From contig NZ_JBEAAM010000009.1 in NCBI RefSeq assembly GCF_040066175.1, forward strand, positions 80,482 to 144,481: DNA of 64,000 nucleotides, written 5' to 3'. Numbering within the stretch: position 1 is the stretch's first letter; each line of letters starts with the position of its first letter. Of the stretch, positions 15,991-23,743 are shown in pieces. Below the pieces are notes generated by a model that worked only from the letters and a program-made list of their open reading frames with translations, was not told the DNA's origin and did not search any database. This DNA comes from Solimonas sp040066175 (lineage in GTDB: Bacteria > Pseudomonadota > Gammaproteobacteria > Nevskiales > Nevskiaceae). The position numbers and the translations under genes were made by a program.

Positions 15991-16015
15991 ATACCCCCAA
16001 TTGGGGAGGGGGTAT
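15991..16015. promoter_or_regulatory. Perfect CCCCAATTGGGG palindrome in a divergent promoter region
   Basis: CCCCAATTGGGG lies at 15995-16006, nested in a longer inverted repeat ATACCCCC...GGGGGTAT (15991-16015). The 294-bp region separates the minus-strand kinase/radical SAM operon from the plus-strand vapBC-like pair. It is a likely operator for one or both. Its similarity to the boxes upstream of the diguanylate cyclase suggests a shared regulator. AT-richer sequence (TAGTCTGATAATCTGA near 16065-16080) could hold the plus-strand -10 region. Confidence 0.45.
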
Positions 16016-16103
16016 TTGCCCCACATCGAAGCTGCGCATGCGCCATCTCGATACCCTATTGCTTTAGTCTGATAATCTGATTCCCGTTATACGAGCTGTA
16101 CCA

Positions 16104-16385
16104 ATGACCAGAAAACTTCTCACGGCAACCGAAGCGGCCCGCCGCTTTTCCGATGTGCTGGACAACGTCAGCCATCACGGCGCGCGCTACGACATCAAGC
16201 GGGGACGTTCGGTCGTCGCGCGGCTGGTGCCGGCCCGTACCGCGCCCCGCTCGATCAGCGTGAAGGAGCTCTCCGAACTGCTGGCGCAGCTTCCGCCGCT
16301 GGAACCGGGCGACAGCGCGCGCCTCGAAAGGGACATCGCCGCCGAGCGCAAACGGCTACGCGCACCGCGCGATCGCTGGCGCTGA
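16104..16385 (+). CDS. Phd/YefM-type antitoxin
   Basis: 93 residues. The start, LLTATEAARRFSDVLDNVSHHGARYDIKRGRSVVARLVP, is represented here by its key blocks ATEAARRFSDVLDNV and RGRSVVARLVP. This is the DNA-binding Phd/YefM fold. The charged C-terminal tail (DIAAERKRLRAPRDRWR) would wrap the toxin. It lies 9 bp upstream of a PIN-domain toxin, the classic antitoxin-first order; such complexes repress their own promoter. Confidence 0.88.
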   Translation: MTRKLLTATEAARRFSDVLDNVSHHGARYDIKRGRSVVARLVPARTAPRSISVKELSELLAQLPPLEPGDSARLERDIAAERKRLRAPRDRWR

Positions 16386-16394
16386 CGGTGGCGC

Positions 16395-16796
16395 ATGTCG
16401 CTTCTGCTCGATACCAACGTATTGATTCGCGCCGAGCGACGCGGGCGAGCGCCGGACTGGTCGAGGTGGGAGGACGAAGGGGACGCTTACCTGGCGGCCA
16501 TCAGCGCATCCGAACTGCTGATTGGCGTGCATCGCGCCGACACGGACGCGCGTCGGGTCCGCCGTTCGGCGTGGGTCGAGGCCATTCTCGGCGCTGTTCC
16601 GGTGCTGCCGTTCGACCTGGAGACGGCAAGAGTCCATGCACAGCTTCTCGCAGCGATACCGCGCGGCGTCACGGTGGGCGCACACGACATGCTGATCGCC
16701 GCCACTGCGGTCCAGCACGGCCTGGGGGTTCTGACCGCCAACGTGAAGGAGTTCGCTCGCATCCCCGGCTTACGCGTGCTGGAGTTGGGAACCTGA
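16395..16796 (+). CDS. vapC: VapC-like PIN-domain toxin
   Basis: 133 residues. PIN-domain RNase signature: an N-terminal Asp in LLLDTNVLIRAER, Glu in ISASELLIGVHRA, and C-terminal Asp in GAHDMLIAATAV, which together chelate Mg2+/Mn2+ at the active site. Members cut tRNA or rRNA when freed from the antitoxin. It is encoded directly after the Phd/YefM-type antitoxin. All acidic residues look intact, so the module is probably functional. Confidence 0.9.
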   Translation: MSLLLDTNVLIRAERRGRAPDWSRWEDEGDAYLAAISASELLIGVHRADTDARRVRRSAWVEAILGAVPVLPFDLETARVHAQLLAAIPRGVTVGAHDMLIAATAVQHGLGVLTANVKEFARIPGLRVLELGT

Positions 16797-16802
16797 CAAG
16801 CC

Positions 16803-16914
16803 GGTCATCGCGAGACTGCGTAGCGGCCGCGGCGATCCAGTGACGCGTTATGCACCATATCGGCTGGATTGCTTCGTCGACCCACGGAAACCATGGGGCT
16901 CCTCGCAATCGACG
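16803..16914. repeat. Degenerate 'GATTGCTTCG...TCGCAAT' repeat
   Basis: GGTCATCGCGAGAC (16803), CTGGATTGCTTCGTCG (16864-16879) and CTCCTCGCAATCGACG (16899-16914) are diverged parts of the same element seen complete at 17924-18015. The 222-bp gap between the VapC gene and the metal-hydrolase-like gene holds nothing else that I recognise. Confidence 0.5.
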
Positions 16915-17018
16915 AGTCGATGGGTCGCTCACTCCTTACTATTGTCCCGGGCACGGCTCGGTCCACTACGGGTGCAAGCGCGTAAGATCAGGCACTGGCC
17001 GATTCACGGAGTGAACGG

Positions 17019-17858
17019 ATGTACAAACGCCCCAACGACCTGCGGATCATTCCGCGCCAGCCGCAGGTGGATCTGCGTACGCTGATGCAGCGCCAGCGCT
17101 ACTGGTTGGGCGGCGATCCGGTGCTGACGCATTTCGTCAATGCACTGCAGGCGACGTTTCCGGAGGGCGAGCGCTTCTTCATCGACAGCGCGCGCGACGT
17201 GCGCGCGATGGTCGATCCGGCGAAGCTGCCGCCAGCGCTGGACCGCGATCTCGACGCCTTCATCCGCCAGGAGGCGCGCCATGGCAGCACGCACGAGGAC
17301 TGGTGCATGGCGCTGGTCAACATCGGCTACACGCGCATGCCCGAGTACGAGGCGCAGATGAAGAAGCTGCGGCTATGGTCGCGCGAGCACATCGGCGCGC
17401 TGACGCGGCTGGCGATGACGGCAGCGGCGGAGCACATCACGGCATCGATCGCGAAGCTGCTGTTCGACAGGCGCCCCGATCTGATCGACAAGGCAGAGCG
17501 CCCCGCGCGCGACGTGCTGGCCTGGCACGCGCTCGAGGAGTGCGAGCACAAGGCAGTGTGCTTCGACCTGTACCAGGCGGCGGGCGGCGGCTACATCCGC
17601 CGCTGCCTGACGATGCTGCTGGAGCTGCTCGACATCTACCTGCACGTGCAGGCGCGCTACCGCTACCTGCTCAAGACCGACGGCCTGCGGACCTGGCGCA
17701 CGCGCTGGCGCGTGTTCCGCGAGGTGTGGGGGCCGACCGGGATCATGGGCAGCATGTATGGGTTGATCTGGCACTACTTCAAGCCGGGATTTCAACCGTG
17801 GGACAGCGATGAGCCGGCGGCGTTCGTGCAGCGGTATGGGGAGTTGATTCCGCGCTGA
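17019..17858 (+). CDS. Predicted metal-dependent hydrolase family protein (PF10118-like)
   Basis: 279 residues. ATG at 17019 after CACGGAG. It is rich in His/Glu pairs set in helices (RQEARHGSTHEDWC, AAAEHITASI, HALEECEHKAVCFDLY), the pattern of the ferritin-like/metal-dependent hydrolase family annotated as PF10118. That family is common in lipid- and steroid-degrading bacteria, but its substrate is not established. No signal peptide or clear TM segment. It stands alone between two repeat-filled gaps, so context gives no function. Confidence 0.7.
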   Translation: MYKRPNDLRIIPRQPQVDLRTLMQRQRYWLGGDPVLTHFVNALQATFPEGERFFIDSARDVRAMVDPAKLPPALDRDLDAFIRQEARHGSTHEDWCMALVNIGYTRMPEYEAQMKKLRLWSREHIGALTRLAMTAAAEHITASIAKLLFDRRPDLIDKAERPARDVLAWHALEECEHKAVCFDLYQAAGGGYIRRCLTMLLELLDIYLHVQARYRYLLKTDGLRTWRTRWRVFREVWGPTGIMGSMYGLIWHYFKPGFQPWDSDEPAAFVQRYGELIPR

Positions 17859-17923
17859 CGCCACGTCTGGACCGGCCGCTACGTGCTCGAGAAATCGCGG
17901 CCGGGGGCCGCTCCCTTCATACA

Positions 17924-18015
17924 CGTCATTGCGACAAGCCGGAGGCGACGAAGCAATCCAGACTTTGGCTCGCGCGTCCCTGGATTGCTTCGCCGCTGCG
18001 CGGCTCGCAATGACG
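17924..18015. repeat. Paired inverted repeat CGTCATTGCGA...GAAGCAATCCAG / CTGGATTGCTTC...TCGCAATGACG
   Basis: CGTCATTGCGA (17924-17934) pairs with TCGCAATGACG (18005-18015), and GAAGCAATCCAG (17950-17961) with CTGGATTGCTTC (17980-17991). The whole 92-bp element can fold into a long stem. It lies in the convergent gap between the hydrolase-like gene and the higA-like antitoxin. Confidence 0.85.
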
Positions 18016-18032
18016 AGCTTGCGCCTACGGCG

Positions 18033-18335
18033 CTACGCTTCCTGCAGTGCTTCCATCACCGCCTTGGGCCGGGCCTTCAGCGCCTTGATCAGTGCGCGTG
18101 CAGGGCCAGTCGGGTTGCGGCGGCCCTGTTCCCAGTTACGCAGCGTCCCGATCTGCACCTCGATCAGGCGTGCGAACTGAGCCTGTGAAAGGCCCGTGGC
18201 CTCGCGCACGGCACGTACGCTGTCGGCGTCCACGCTGAACTCGCGCGATGGCGCTTTCTCGCCGCGCACGATCTCGTCCATCCCCTGCACGCTGGCGAGC
18301 AGTTCCTCGAAGAAACGATTGTTCTTCCTAGCCAT
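18033..18335 (-). CDS. higA: HigA-like helix-turn-helix antitoxin
   Basis: 100 residues with an Xre-type helix-turn-helix, ATGLSQAQFARLIEVQIGTL, then RNWEQGRRNPTGPARALIKA, matching the HigA/NadS antitoxins encoded downstream of HigB toxins. The ATG at 18335 sits in ATGGCTAG, where TAG is the toxin's own ancestral stop. It should bind the palindrome over the toxin start. The antitoxin frame is intact although its toxin is broken. Confidence 0.85.
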   Translation of the reverse strand: MARKNNRFFEELLASVQGMDEIVRGEKAPSREFSVDADSVRAVREATGLSQAQFARLIEVQIGTLRNWEQGRRNPTGPARALIKALKARPKAVMEALQEA

Positions 18336-18665
18336 TCCACTTCTCCACAATCTTCCGCAAAGCAGCCTTCTCGGTCTGCGCTCAGATCGTCCTTCACGGA
18401 TTTGGAGTACATCATGAGCAGACGGATCTGGTTGTCGGCAGAGAGCCAGTAACAGATCACCCGGACGCCGCCGCTCTTGCCAGTGCCGGGGCGCTTCCAG
18501 CGTAGCTTGCGCAGCCCGCCGGTTCCCTGGATCAGGTCGCCGGCATCGGTAGTGACGGGTCAGCGCCTTCTGGAGTTTCACGTAATCATCGTCGGGCAGC
18601 AGCGCCAGCACCTGTCGCGTGAACAACGACGACTCGATGAAGATCAAAGACTGGTAGTACGCCAT
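18328..18665 (-). pseudogene. higB: HigB/RelE-type toxin disrupted by two +1 frameshifts
   Basis: Frame 1 starts at 18665 (MAYYQSLIFIESSLFTRQVLALLPDDDYVKLQKALTRH, first part only quoted as MAYYQSLIFIESSLFTRQ). The homologous reading then needs a one-base skip near CACTACCGATGCC to continue as AGDLIQGTGGLRKLRWKR and VRVICYWLSADNQIRLLMMY. A second one-base skip near GCAGACCGAG gives EKAALRKIVEKWNG and the TAG at 18328. With both extra bases removed it is a complete RelE/HigB-type mRNA interferase of about 112 residues. Either the toxin is inactivated or there are two sequencing errors. Confidence 0.8.
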
Positions 18666-18675
18666 TGGCGTACTA
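18655..18675. promoter_or_regulatory. Perfect 21-bp palindrome over the higB start codon
   Basis: TAGTACGCCA-T-TGGCGTACTA (18655-18675) has perfect 10-bp arms and contains the toxin's start codon (18663-18665, minus strand). A second, imperfect copy of the half-site (CTGGCGTACCAG) lies at 18682-18693. Position and symmetry fit the operator bound by HigA for autoregulation. Confidence 0.6.
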
Positions 18676-18725
18676 TGCGTCACTGGCGTACCAGTAGCGC
18701 CCAGCAGCCATGGGCGCCGCGACAT

Positions 18726-19175
18726 TCACGCGGACGGCGCGATCCACTCTTCCAGCCGCGCGCGCGCGTCGGCGTCGAGTTCGACGCTCCTGCGCGTGAC
18801 CGGGTCGATGTGCACGAGCACGGTCGCCGCGGTGGCGACGCAATGGCCGTCGGAGAACATGCCCAGACCGAGCGTGAAGGAGCTGCGTCCGATCCTGAGC
18901 ACGCGCACGCCGACGCGCACGTCGGCGGGATAGTGCAGCTCGCGCAGGTAATCCACTTCGAGACGCGCGATGACGTTCACCGGCGCGGCGCCGGGCCGCC
19001 ACAGTCCGGTGTGGCGCAGGAAGGCCGCGCGGCCGCTTTCGGCGTAGGTCGTGAAGGACTTGTTGTTGACGTGGCCGAGCATGTCCAGATCGTCGAAGCG
19101 GACATGCTCGTCGATCCAGAAGCGGTAGGCGGCCACGTCGGTGGCCACCGGCACCACCGGCTCCTGGCCCCCCAT
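18726..19175 (-). CDS. Acyl-CoA thioesterase, 4HBT/hot-dog fold
   Basis: 149 residues. FDDLDMLGHVNNKSF carries the catalytic Asp of 4-hydroxybenzoyl-CoA thioesterase-like enzymes; further features are VDYLREL and a beta-rich hot-dog core. Its ATG overlaps the stop of the upstream SDR by one base (TGATG), so it belongs to the steroid operon. It probably releases CoA from stalled or final acyl-CoA intermediates of the pathway; the substrate is not deducible. Confidence 0.87.
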   Translation of the reverse strand: MGGQEPVVPVATDVAAYRFWIDEHVRFDDLDMLGHVNNKSFTTYAESGRAAFLRHTGLWRPGAAPVNVIARLEVDYLRELHYPADVRVGVRVLRIGRSSFTLGLGMFSDGHCVATAATVLVHIDPVTRRSVELDADARARLEEWIAPSA

Positions 19176-20077
19176 CAGGTGCCGTACACCTTCTGCGGTT
19201 TCGGCGACTCGGCGATCAGCGTATCGACGACGTCGGTCAGCTCGGCGGGATTCCAGCGTGCCTTCTTGTCGCGGATCGGGCCGGTCTTCCAGCCGGTGGC
19301 GATCGACAGCTTGCCGCCTTCGACCTCGAACACCTTGCCGCTGACGTGCGCGGACAGCGGGCTGCACAGCCAGACGACCAGCGGCGCGACGTTCTCGGGC
19401 GCGTAGTGATCGAAGCTGCCATCCTCCGGTTTCTTCATCATCGCGCCGAACGGGCCTTCGGTCATGCTCGTGCGCGCGGCCGGGGCCAGCGCATTGGCGG
19501 TGATGCCGTAGCGGCCCAGTTCGGCGGCCTGCACCAGCGTCAGCGAGGCGATGCCACCCTTGGCCGCCGAGTAGTTGCTCTGGCCGATGTTGCCCTGCAG
19601 ACCGGCGCCGGAGCTGGTGTTGATGATGCGTGCATCGACCTTGGCGCCGGCCTTGACCTGGTCGCGCCAGTGCTTCACCAGCGTGTTGGCGATGCAGAAG
19701 TGGCCCTTGAGATGAACCTTGATGACGAGATCCCACTCTTCCTCGCTCATCGACGCGAACATGCGGTCGCGCACGATGCCGGCGTTGTTGACGACGCCGT
19801 GCACGTCGCCGAAGGCGTCGATGCCCGCCTTCACGATCGCCGCGGCGCCGGTCATCGAGGTGATGTCGTCGCTGTTGGCGATGGCCTTGCCGCCCGCGGC
19901 CCTGATCTCGGCGACGACCGCTTCCGCGGCCTCGCGGCGGATGTCGTTCACGATCACACCCGCGCCCTCCACTGCGAGCGCGATGGCGTAGGCGCGACCG
20001 AGGCCGCCGCCGGCGCCGGTGATGATGATGTTGCGGTTGTTGCAGATGCCCACTATTGCCTCCATTGCCTTCGTCAT
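19175..20077 (-). CDS. Short-chain dehydrogenase in the steroid C/D-ring operon
   Basis: About 300 residues, of the HSD17B4-like multifunctional-enzyme branch. TGAGGGLGRAYA binds NAD(P), followed by NNAG (in VVNNAGIVRDRMFASMSEEEW), Ser in NTSSGAGLQG, and YSAAKGG with the Tyr/Lys pair. This branch oxidises 3-hydroxyacyl-CoA and steroid hydroxyl groups and resembles the SDRs in the mycobacterial KstR2 regulon (Rv3548c-like). The ATG at 20077 lies inside a palindromic repeat. The ATG at 20065, preceded by GAAGG, gives a more convincing start (MEAIVGICNNRN). Confidence 0.82.
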   Translation of the reverse strand: MTKAMEAIVGICNNRNIIITGAGGGLGRAYAIALAVEGAGVIVNDIRREAAEAVVAEIRAAGGKAIANSDDITSMTGAAAIVKAGIDAFGDVHGVVNNAGIVRDRMFASMSEEEWDLVIKVHLKGHFCIANTLVKHWRDQVKAGAKVDARIINTSSGAGLQGNIGQSNYSAAKGGIASLTLVQAAELGRYGITANALAPAARTSMTEGPFGAMMKKPEDGSFDHYAPENVAPLVVWLCSPLSAHVSGKVFEVEGGKLSIATGWKTGPIRDKKARWNPAELTDVVDTLIAESPKPQKVYGT

Positions 20078-20150
20078 TCCCGCGCAAGCGGGAATCCAGG
20101 ATGTTCGCCGTAATCAGCCGAGCTGGATCCCCGCCTGCGCGGGGATGACG
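20072..20150. repeat. Paired palindromic repeat between fadA6-like thiolase and SDR
   Basis: CGTCATTCCCGCGCAAGCGGGAATCCAG (first unit, 20072-20099) and CTGGATCCCCGCCTGCGCGGGGATGACGG (second unit, 20122-20150) are each hairpins and are also inverted relative to each other. The first unit overlaps the annotated start of the SDR. Confidence 0.85.
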
Positions 20151-20153
20151 GCT

Positions 20154-21302
20154 CTACAGCCGTTCGATGATCGTCACGTTGGCGACGCCGCCGCCTTCGC
20201 ACATGGTCTGCAGGCCATAGCGGCCCTTGGTGCGCTCCAGCTCGTGCAGCAGCGTGGTCATCAGCTTGGTGCCGGTCGCGCCCAGGGGATGCGCCAGCGC
20301 GATCGCGCCACCATTGACGTTGGTCCTGGCGTGCGGATAGCCGGTTTCCTTGAGCCAGGCCATCACCACCGGCGCAAAGGCCTCGTTTATCTCGACGAGG
20401 TCGATGTCCTCCAGCTTCATGCCGGCCTTCTTCATCGCCATCTTCGTCGCCGGGATCGGCGCGGTGAGCATGAAGATCGGATCGTCGGCATAGACGCTGA
20501 TGTGGTGGATGCGCGCGCGTGGCTTGAGCTTGTACTTCTTCAGCGCCGCTTCGGACACGATCAGCATCGCCGACGACGCGTCGCCGGTCTGGCTCGACAC
20601 GCCGGCGGTGATGCTCATGCCCGGCCCGAGGGGTTCGAGCTTGGCCATCTGTTCCAACGAGGTGTCGCGCACCGTCTCGTCCTGCTTCAGACCCGCGATC
20701 TCGACGAGTTCGCGGTCGAAGCGGCCTTCCTGCTGAGCGCGGTGCGCACGGCGGTGCGATTCCAGCGAGAACACCTCCATCTCCTCGCGCGACAGCTTCC
20801 ACTTGTCCGCGATCAGCTGCGCGCCGTGGAACTGCGACACCGGCGTGTCGCCGAAACGCTGCTTCCAGCCGGTCGATCCGGAGAACGGGTCGGCGAAGCC
20901 CAGCGGCTTGGCCGCGATCATCGCCGAGGAGATCGGGATTTGCGTCATCGTCTGCACGCCGCCGGCGACGACGACATCCTGCGTGCCGGACATCACCGCC
21001 TGCGCGGCGAAGTGCACGGCCTGCTGCGACGAACCGCACTGACGGTCGATGGTGACGCCCGGCACGTGCAACGGCAGGCCGGCCGCGAGCCACGACGTGC
21101 GCGCGATGTTGCCGGCCAGCGGACCGATCGCGTCGAGGCAACCGAAGATCACGTCGTCGTAGTCCTCGGCCGGAATCGCGTTGCGCGCGACCAGGGTCTT
21201 GAGCACGTGCGCGCCGAGATCGGCGCCGTGCAGATGCGCGAGACTGCCCTTGCGCTTGCCGGTGGGGGTGCGCAGGCAATCGACGATGAAGGCTTCAGCC
21301 AT
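20154..21302 (-). CDS. fadA6: FadA6-type thiolase of steroid ring C/D catabolism
   Basis: 382 residues. Active-site Cys lies in VTIDRQCGSSQQAVHFAAQA; the C-terminal motifs are NEAFAPVVMAWL, NVNGGAIALAHPLGATG (His) and MCEGGGVANVTIIERL. These stretches match mycobacterial FadA6 closely as I recall it. FadA6 thiolytically cleaves the beta-keto acyl-CoA that arises after IpdAB opens ring C. ATG at 21302 with GGAG upstream. It is downstream of the acyl-CoA dehydrogenase pair and upstream of the SDR and thioesterase on the same strand. Confidence 0.92.
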   Translation of the reverse strand: MAEAFIVDCLRTPTGKRKGSLAHLHGADLGAHVLKTLVARNAIPAEDYDDVIFGCLDAIGPLAGNIARTSWLAAGLPLHVPGVTIDRQCGSSQQAVHFAAQAVMSGTQDVVVAGGVQTMTQIPISSAMIAAKPLGFADPFSGSTGWKQRFGDTPVSQFHGAQLIADKWKLSREEMEVFSLESHRRAHRAQQEGRFDRELVEIAGLKQDETVRDTSLEQMAKLEPLGPGMSITAGVSSQTGDASSAMLIVSEAALKKYKLKPRARIHHISVYADDPIFMLTAPIPATKMAMKKAGMKLEDIDLVEINEAFAPVVMAWLKETGYPHARTNVNGGAIALAHPLGATGTKLMTTLLHELERTKGRYGLQTMCEGGGVANVTIIERL

Positions 21303-21312
21303 TTGTAACTCC

Positions 21313-21383
21313 GTGAGGCGTGAGACGTGAGGGGTGAAACGTGAGGAGAACGATCGTCTCACGTCTCACCTCTCACGTCTCAC
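21313..21383. repeat. Iterated CGTGAG(A) inverted repeat between dehydrogenase and thiolase
   Basis: The left arm (21313-21346) contains GTGAGGCGTGAGACGTGAGG plus GTGAAACGTGAG; the right arm (about 21356-21383) contains CTCACGTCTCACC and CTCACGTCTCACG. It is a tandem of about 7-bp units arranged as an inverted repeat, able to fold into a long hairpin in the transcript. The repeat supplies the stop codon (TGA, 21380-21382) of the upstream dehydrogenase. Confidence 0.85.
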
Positions 21384-22435
21384 GAAAAGGTTTCGCCCGG
21401 TCCGAGCACGGCGCCCGGCGCGAACAGGAAGTCCGCCACGCGCGTCTTGTGATACTTGCGGTCGCCCCAGGTCGCGTCCAGCGCCCAGGCGCGCTTCATG
21501 AACATCTGCAGGTCGGCTTCCCAGGTGTAGCCCATCGCGCCGTGGACCTGGATGCTCTTGCGCGCGGCGAGCAGCGCCGCCTCGCCGGCCGCCAGGCGCG
21601 CCTGGGACACGTACACCGACGCCTGCGGCCTGTTATGCGCGAGCGCGTAGGCGGCGCGGTGCACCACCGGCTCGGCGAACTCGATCTTCACGGCGACGTC
21701 GGCCATGTGGTGCTTGACCGCCTGGAAGCTGCCGACCGGCTTGCCGAACTGCTTGCGCTGCGCGGCATGATCGACGCCGAGGTCGAGCATGCGCTGGGCC
21801 AGGCCCAGCAGCTGCGCGCTGATCGCGGCGCCGGCGCGATCGATCACGCCGGCCCACAGCTTGCGGCCGGCATTGGCGTTGCAGATGCGCGTCTCGGCCG
21901 ACGGACTCCACTCGACCTTGTAGAGCCGGCGCGACTGGTCGATGCTCGGGTTCAGGCGCAGCCGCACCTGGTCCGGGCGCAGCGCGTGCACCTCGTCGTC
22001 GTGGCACAGCAGCAGCAGGTCTGCGTTCCTGGCGTCGGCGACCAGCGGATTGATCGGATGGCCCACGGCGACGCGCGCCTTGCCGGCCGCGATCCGCGGC
22101 AGCCATTCGCGCTTGAGCGCGAGATCGGCCGGCAGATGATTGAGCAGGTACACCGCGAGGTACGCAGTCGCCGACAGCGAGTCGGGAATCGCGAAGTAGC
22201 CGAGTTCCTGCTGCACCAGAACCCAGTCGAGATCGCCCAGGTTGATGCCGCCGAACGCCTCCGGCACCGACAGCGCGGTGAGTCCCTGGTCGGCGAGCTT
22301 GGCGCGTAGTTCGCCGGAGCGGCCGGTCTCGGTCTCCCAGATCTCGCGCAGCATCTCCGGCGCCGCCTCGACCATCAGGAACTTGCGGATCGCGTCACGG
22401 AACGCGAGCTGTTGTTCTTCGAAGGTGAAATCCAT
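21380..22435 (-). CDS. Acyl-CoA dehydrogenase, small (catalytic-type) subunit
   Basis: 351 residues of acyl-CoA dehydrogenase fold. It includes AQRKQFGKPVGSFQAVKH, and the likely catalytic glutamate in HGAMGYTWEADL. It starts 2 bp after the larger dehydrogenase gene ends, so the two almost certainly form an alpha2beta2 enzyme, as in the FadE31/32/33-type heteromers used late in steroid breakdown. In M. smegmatis loss of FadE32 stalls the pathway at MOODA, so that step is one candidate. Which FadE it corresponds to is not settled. Confidence 0.85.
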   Translation of the reverse strand: MDFTFEEQQLAFRDAIRKFLMVEAAPEMLREIWETETGRSGELRAKLADQGLTALSVPEAFGGINLGDLDWVLVQQELGYFAIPDSLSATAYLAVYLLNHLPADLALKREWLPRIAAGKARVAVGHPINPLVADARNADLLLLCHDDEVHALRPDQVRLRLNPSIDQSRRLYKVEWSPSAETRICNANAGRKLWAGVIDRAGAAISAQLLGLAQRMLDLGVDHAAQRKQFGKPVGSFQAVKHHMADVAVKIEFAEPVVHRAAYALAHNRPQASVYVSQARLAAGEAALLAARKSIQVHGAMGYTWEADLQMFMKRAWALDATWGDRKYHKTRVADFLFAPGAVLGPGETFS

Positions 22436-22437
22436 CG

Positions 22438-23604
22438 TCAGGCTCGCGGAAGTCCGAGCATGCGCTCGGCAATGATGTTGCGCTGGATCTCGTTGGTGCC
22501 GGCGTAGATCGGGCCGGCCTGCGCGAACAGGAAACCGTCGAGCCAGTGGCCGACGTCGCCGGCGTCCGGCGCATGGGGCATCAGCTCGGCGCGCGCGCCG
22601 AGGATCGCCATCGCGGTCTCGTGCATCAACAGGTCCAGCTCCGACCAGAAGATCTTGTTGGTGCTCGCCTCGGCGCCGATGTGACCGCCCTTGGCGAGAC
22701 GGCAGGCAGTGCGGTAGGTCGCCAGCGCGTAGGCCTCGGCGCCGGCCCAGCTCTTCATCACCGCATCGCGGATCGACGGATCGGCGTCGGCCTCGTCGCG
22801 GTGCTTGAGGTAGAGATCGACCAGCTGCCTCGCGGTCTGCTGGAAACGCGCCGGCGAGCGCAGCATCAGGCCGCGCTCGAACCCGGCGGTCGCCATCGCG
22901 ATGTTCCAGCCGGCGCCCTCGTCGCCGAGACGGTTCTCGACCGGTACCTTGACGTCGTCGAAGAAGATCTCGGCGAATCCGGTCAGGCCGTTGAGTTGCT
23001 TGATCGGACGGATCGTGATGCCCGGCGTGTTCAGCGGCAGCAGCAGGAAGGTCAGACCGTGGTGGCGCTGCGAATCCGGATCGCTGCGGAACAGGCCGAA
23101 CAGCCAGTCGGCATAGACCGCGCGCGTGGACCAGGTCTTCTGGCCGTTGATCACGTAGTGGCCGTTCTGGCGGATCGCCTTGCTGCGGATCGCCGCCATG
23201 TCGGAGCCGGCACCCGGCTCCGACCAGCCCTGCGCCCAGATGTCCTCGGCGGTGGCCATGCGCGGCAGGAAGCGCTGCTTCTGCTCTGGCGTGCCGTACT
23301 CCATCAGCGTCGGCGCGAGCAGGAACACGCCGTTCTGGTTGACGCGCAGCGGCGCGCCGGCGCGCCAGTACTCCTCCTCGAAGATCAGCCACTCGATCAG
23401 GTCGCAGCCGCGGCCGCCGAGTTCCTTGGGCCAGGTCACCGCCGAGAAGCCGCGCTCCGACAGCTTGCGCTCCCAGGCGCGGTGCAGCTCGAAGCCTTCC
23501 TTCGTGTCGAAGCTCGGCAGCGGCTCCGTGGGTACGTTGGCCGCGAGCCATTCGCGCACTTCGGCGCGGAACTGTTTTTGTCGCTCGGTGTATTCGAGTC
23601 TCAT
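22438..23604 (-). CDS. Acyl-CoA dehydrogenase, large (FAD-binding) subunit
   Basis: 388 residues. AQGWSEPGAGSDMAAIRSKA contacts FAD/substrate; INGQKTWSTRA and the C-terminal YAGTNEIQRNIIAERMLGLP are family signatures. No GYTWE-type glutamate is visible, fitting a heteromeric partner whose catalytic base is supplied by the adjacent 351-residue subunit. ATG at 23604; the 139 bp upstream is filled by a paired palindromic repeat before echA20. Confidence 0.86.
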   Translation of the reverse strand: MRLEYTERQKQFRAEVREWLAANVPTEPLPSFDTKEGFELHRAWERKLSERGFSAVTWPKELGGRGCDLIEWLIFEEEYWRAGAPLRVNQNGVFLLAPTLMEYGTPEQKQRFLPRMATAEDIWAQGWSEPGAGSDMAAIRSKAIRQNGHYVINGQKTWSTRAVYADWLFGLFRSDPDSQRHHGLTFLLLPLNTPGITIRPIKQLNGLTGFAEIFFDDVKVPVENRLGDEGAGWNIAMATAGFERGLMLRSPARFQQTARQLVDLYLKHRDEADADPSIRDAVMKSWAGAEAYALATYRTACRLAKGGHIGAEASTNKIFWSELDLLMHETAMAILGARAELMPHAPDAGDVGHWLDGFLFAQAGPIYAGTNEIQRNIIAERMLGLPRA

Positions 23605-23615
23605 ATCGCGAATCC

Positions 23616-23699
23616 GTCGTTCCCGCGAAAGCGGGAATCCAGCGAATCAATCACCGGTGTGCGCCTCGACACTGGATCCCCGCCTTCGCGGGGATGACA
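23616..23699. repeat. Paired palindromic repeat upstream of the dehydrogenase pair
   Basis: Unit 1 (TCGTTCCCGCGAAAGCGGGAATCCAG, about 23616-23642) and unit 2 (CTGGATCCCCGCCTTCGCGGGGATGACAG, 23672-23700) are two hairpins in opposite orientation. The element separates echA20/ipdC from the dehydrogenase pair. Confidence 0.85.
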
Positions 23700-23743
23700 G
23701 CACCGGGATACGCTCAGCGGTCTCATGTCGTGCACGCAAACTT

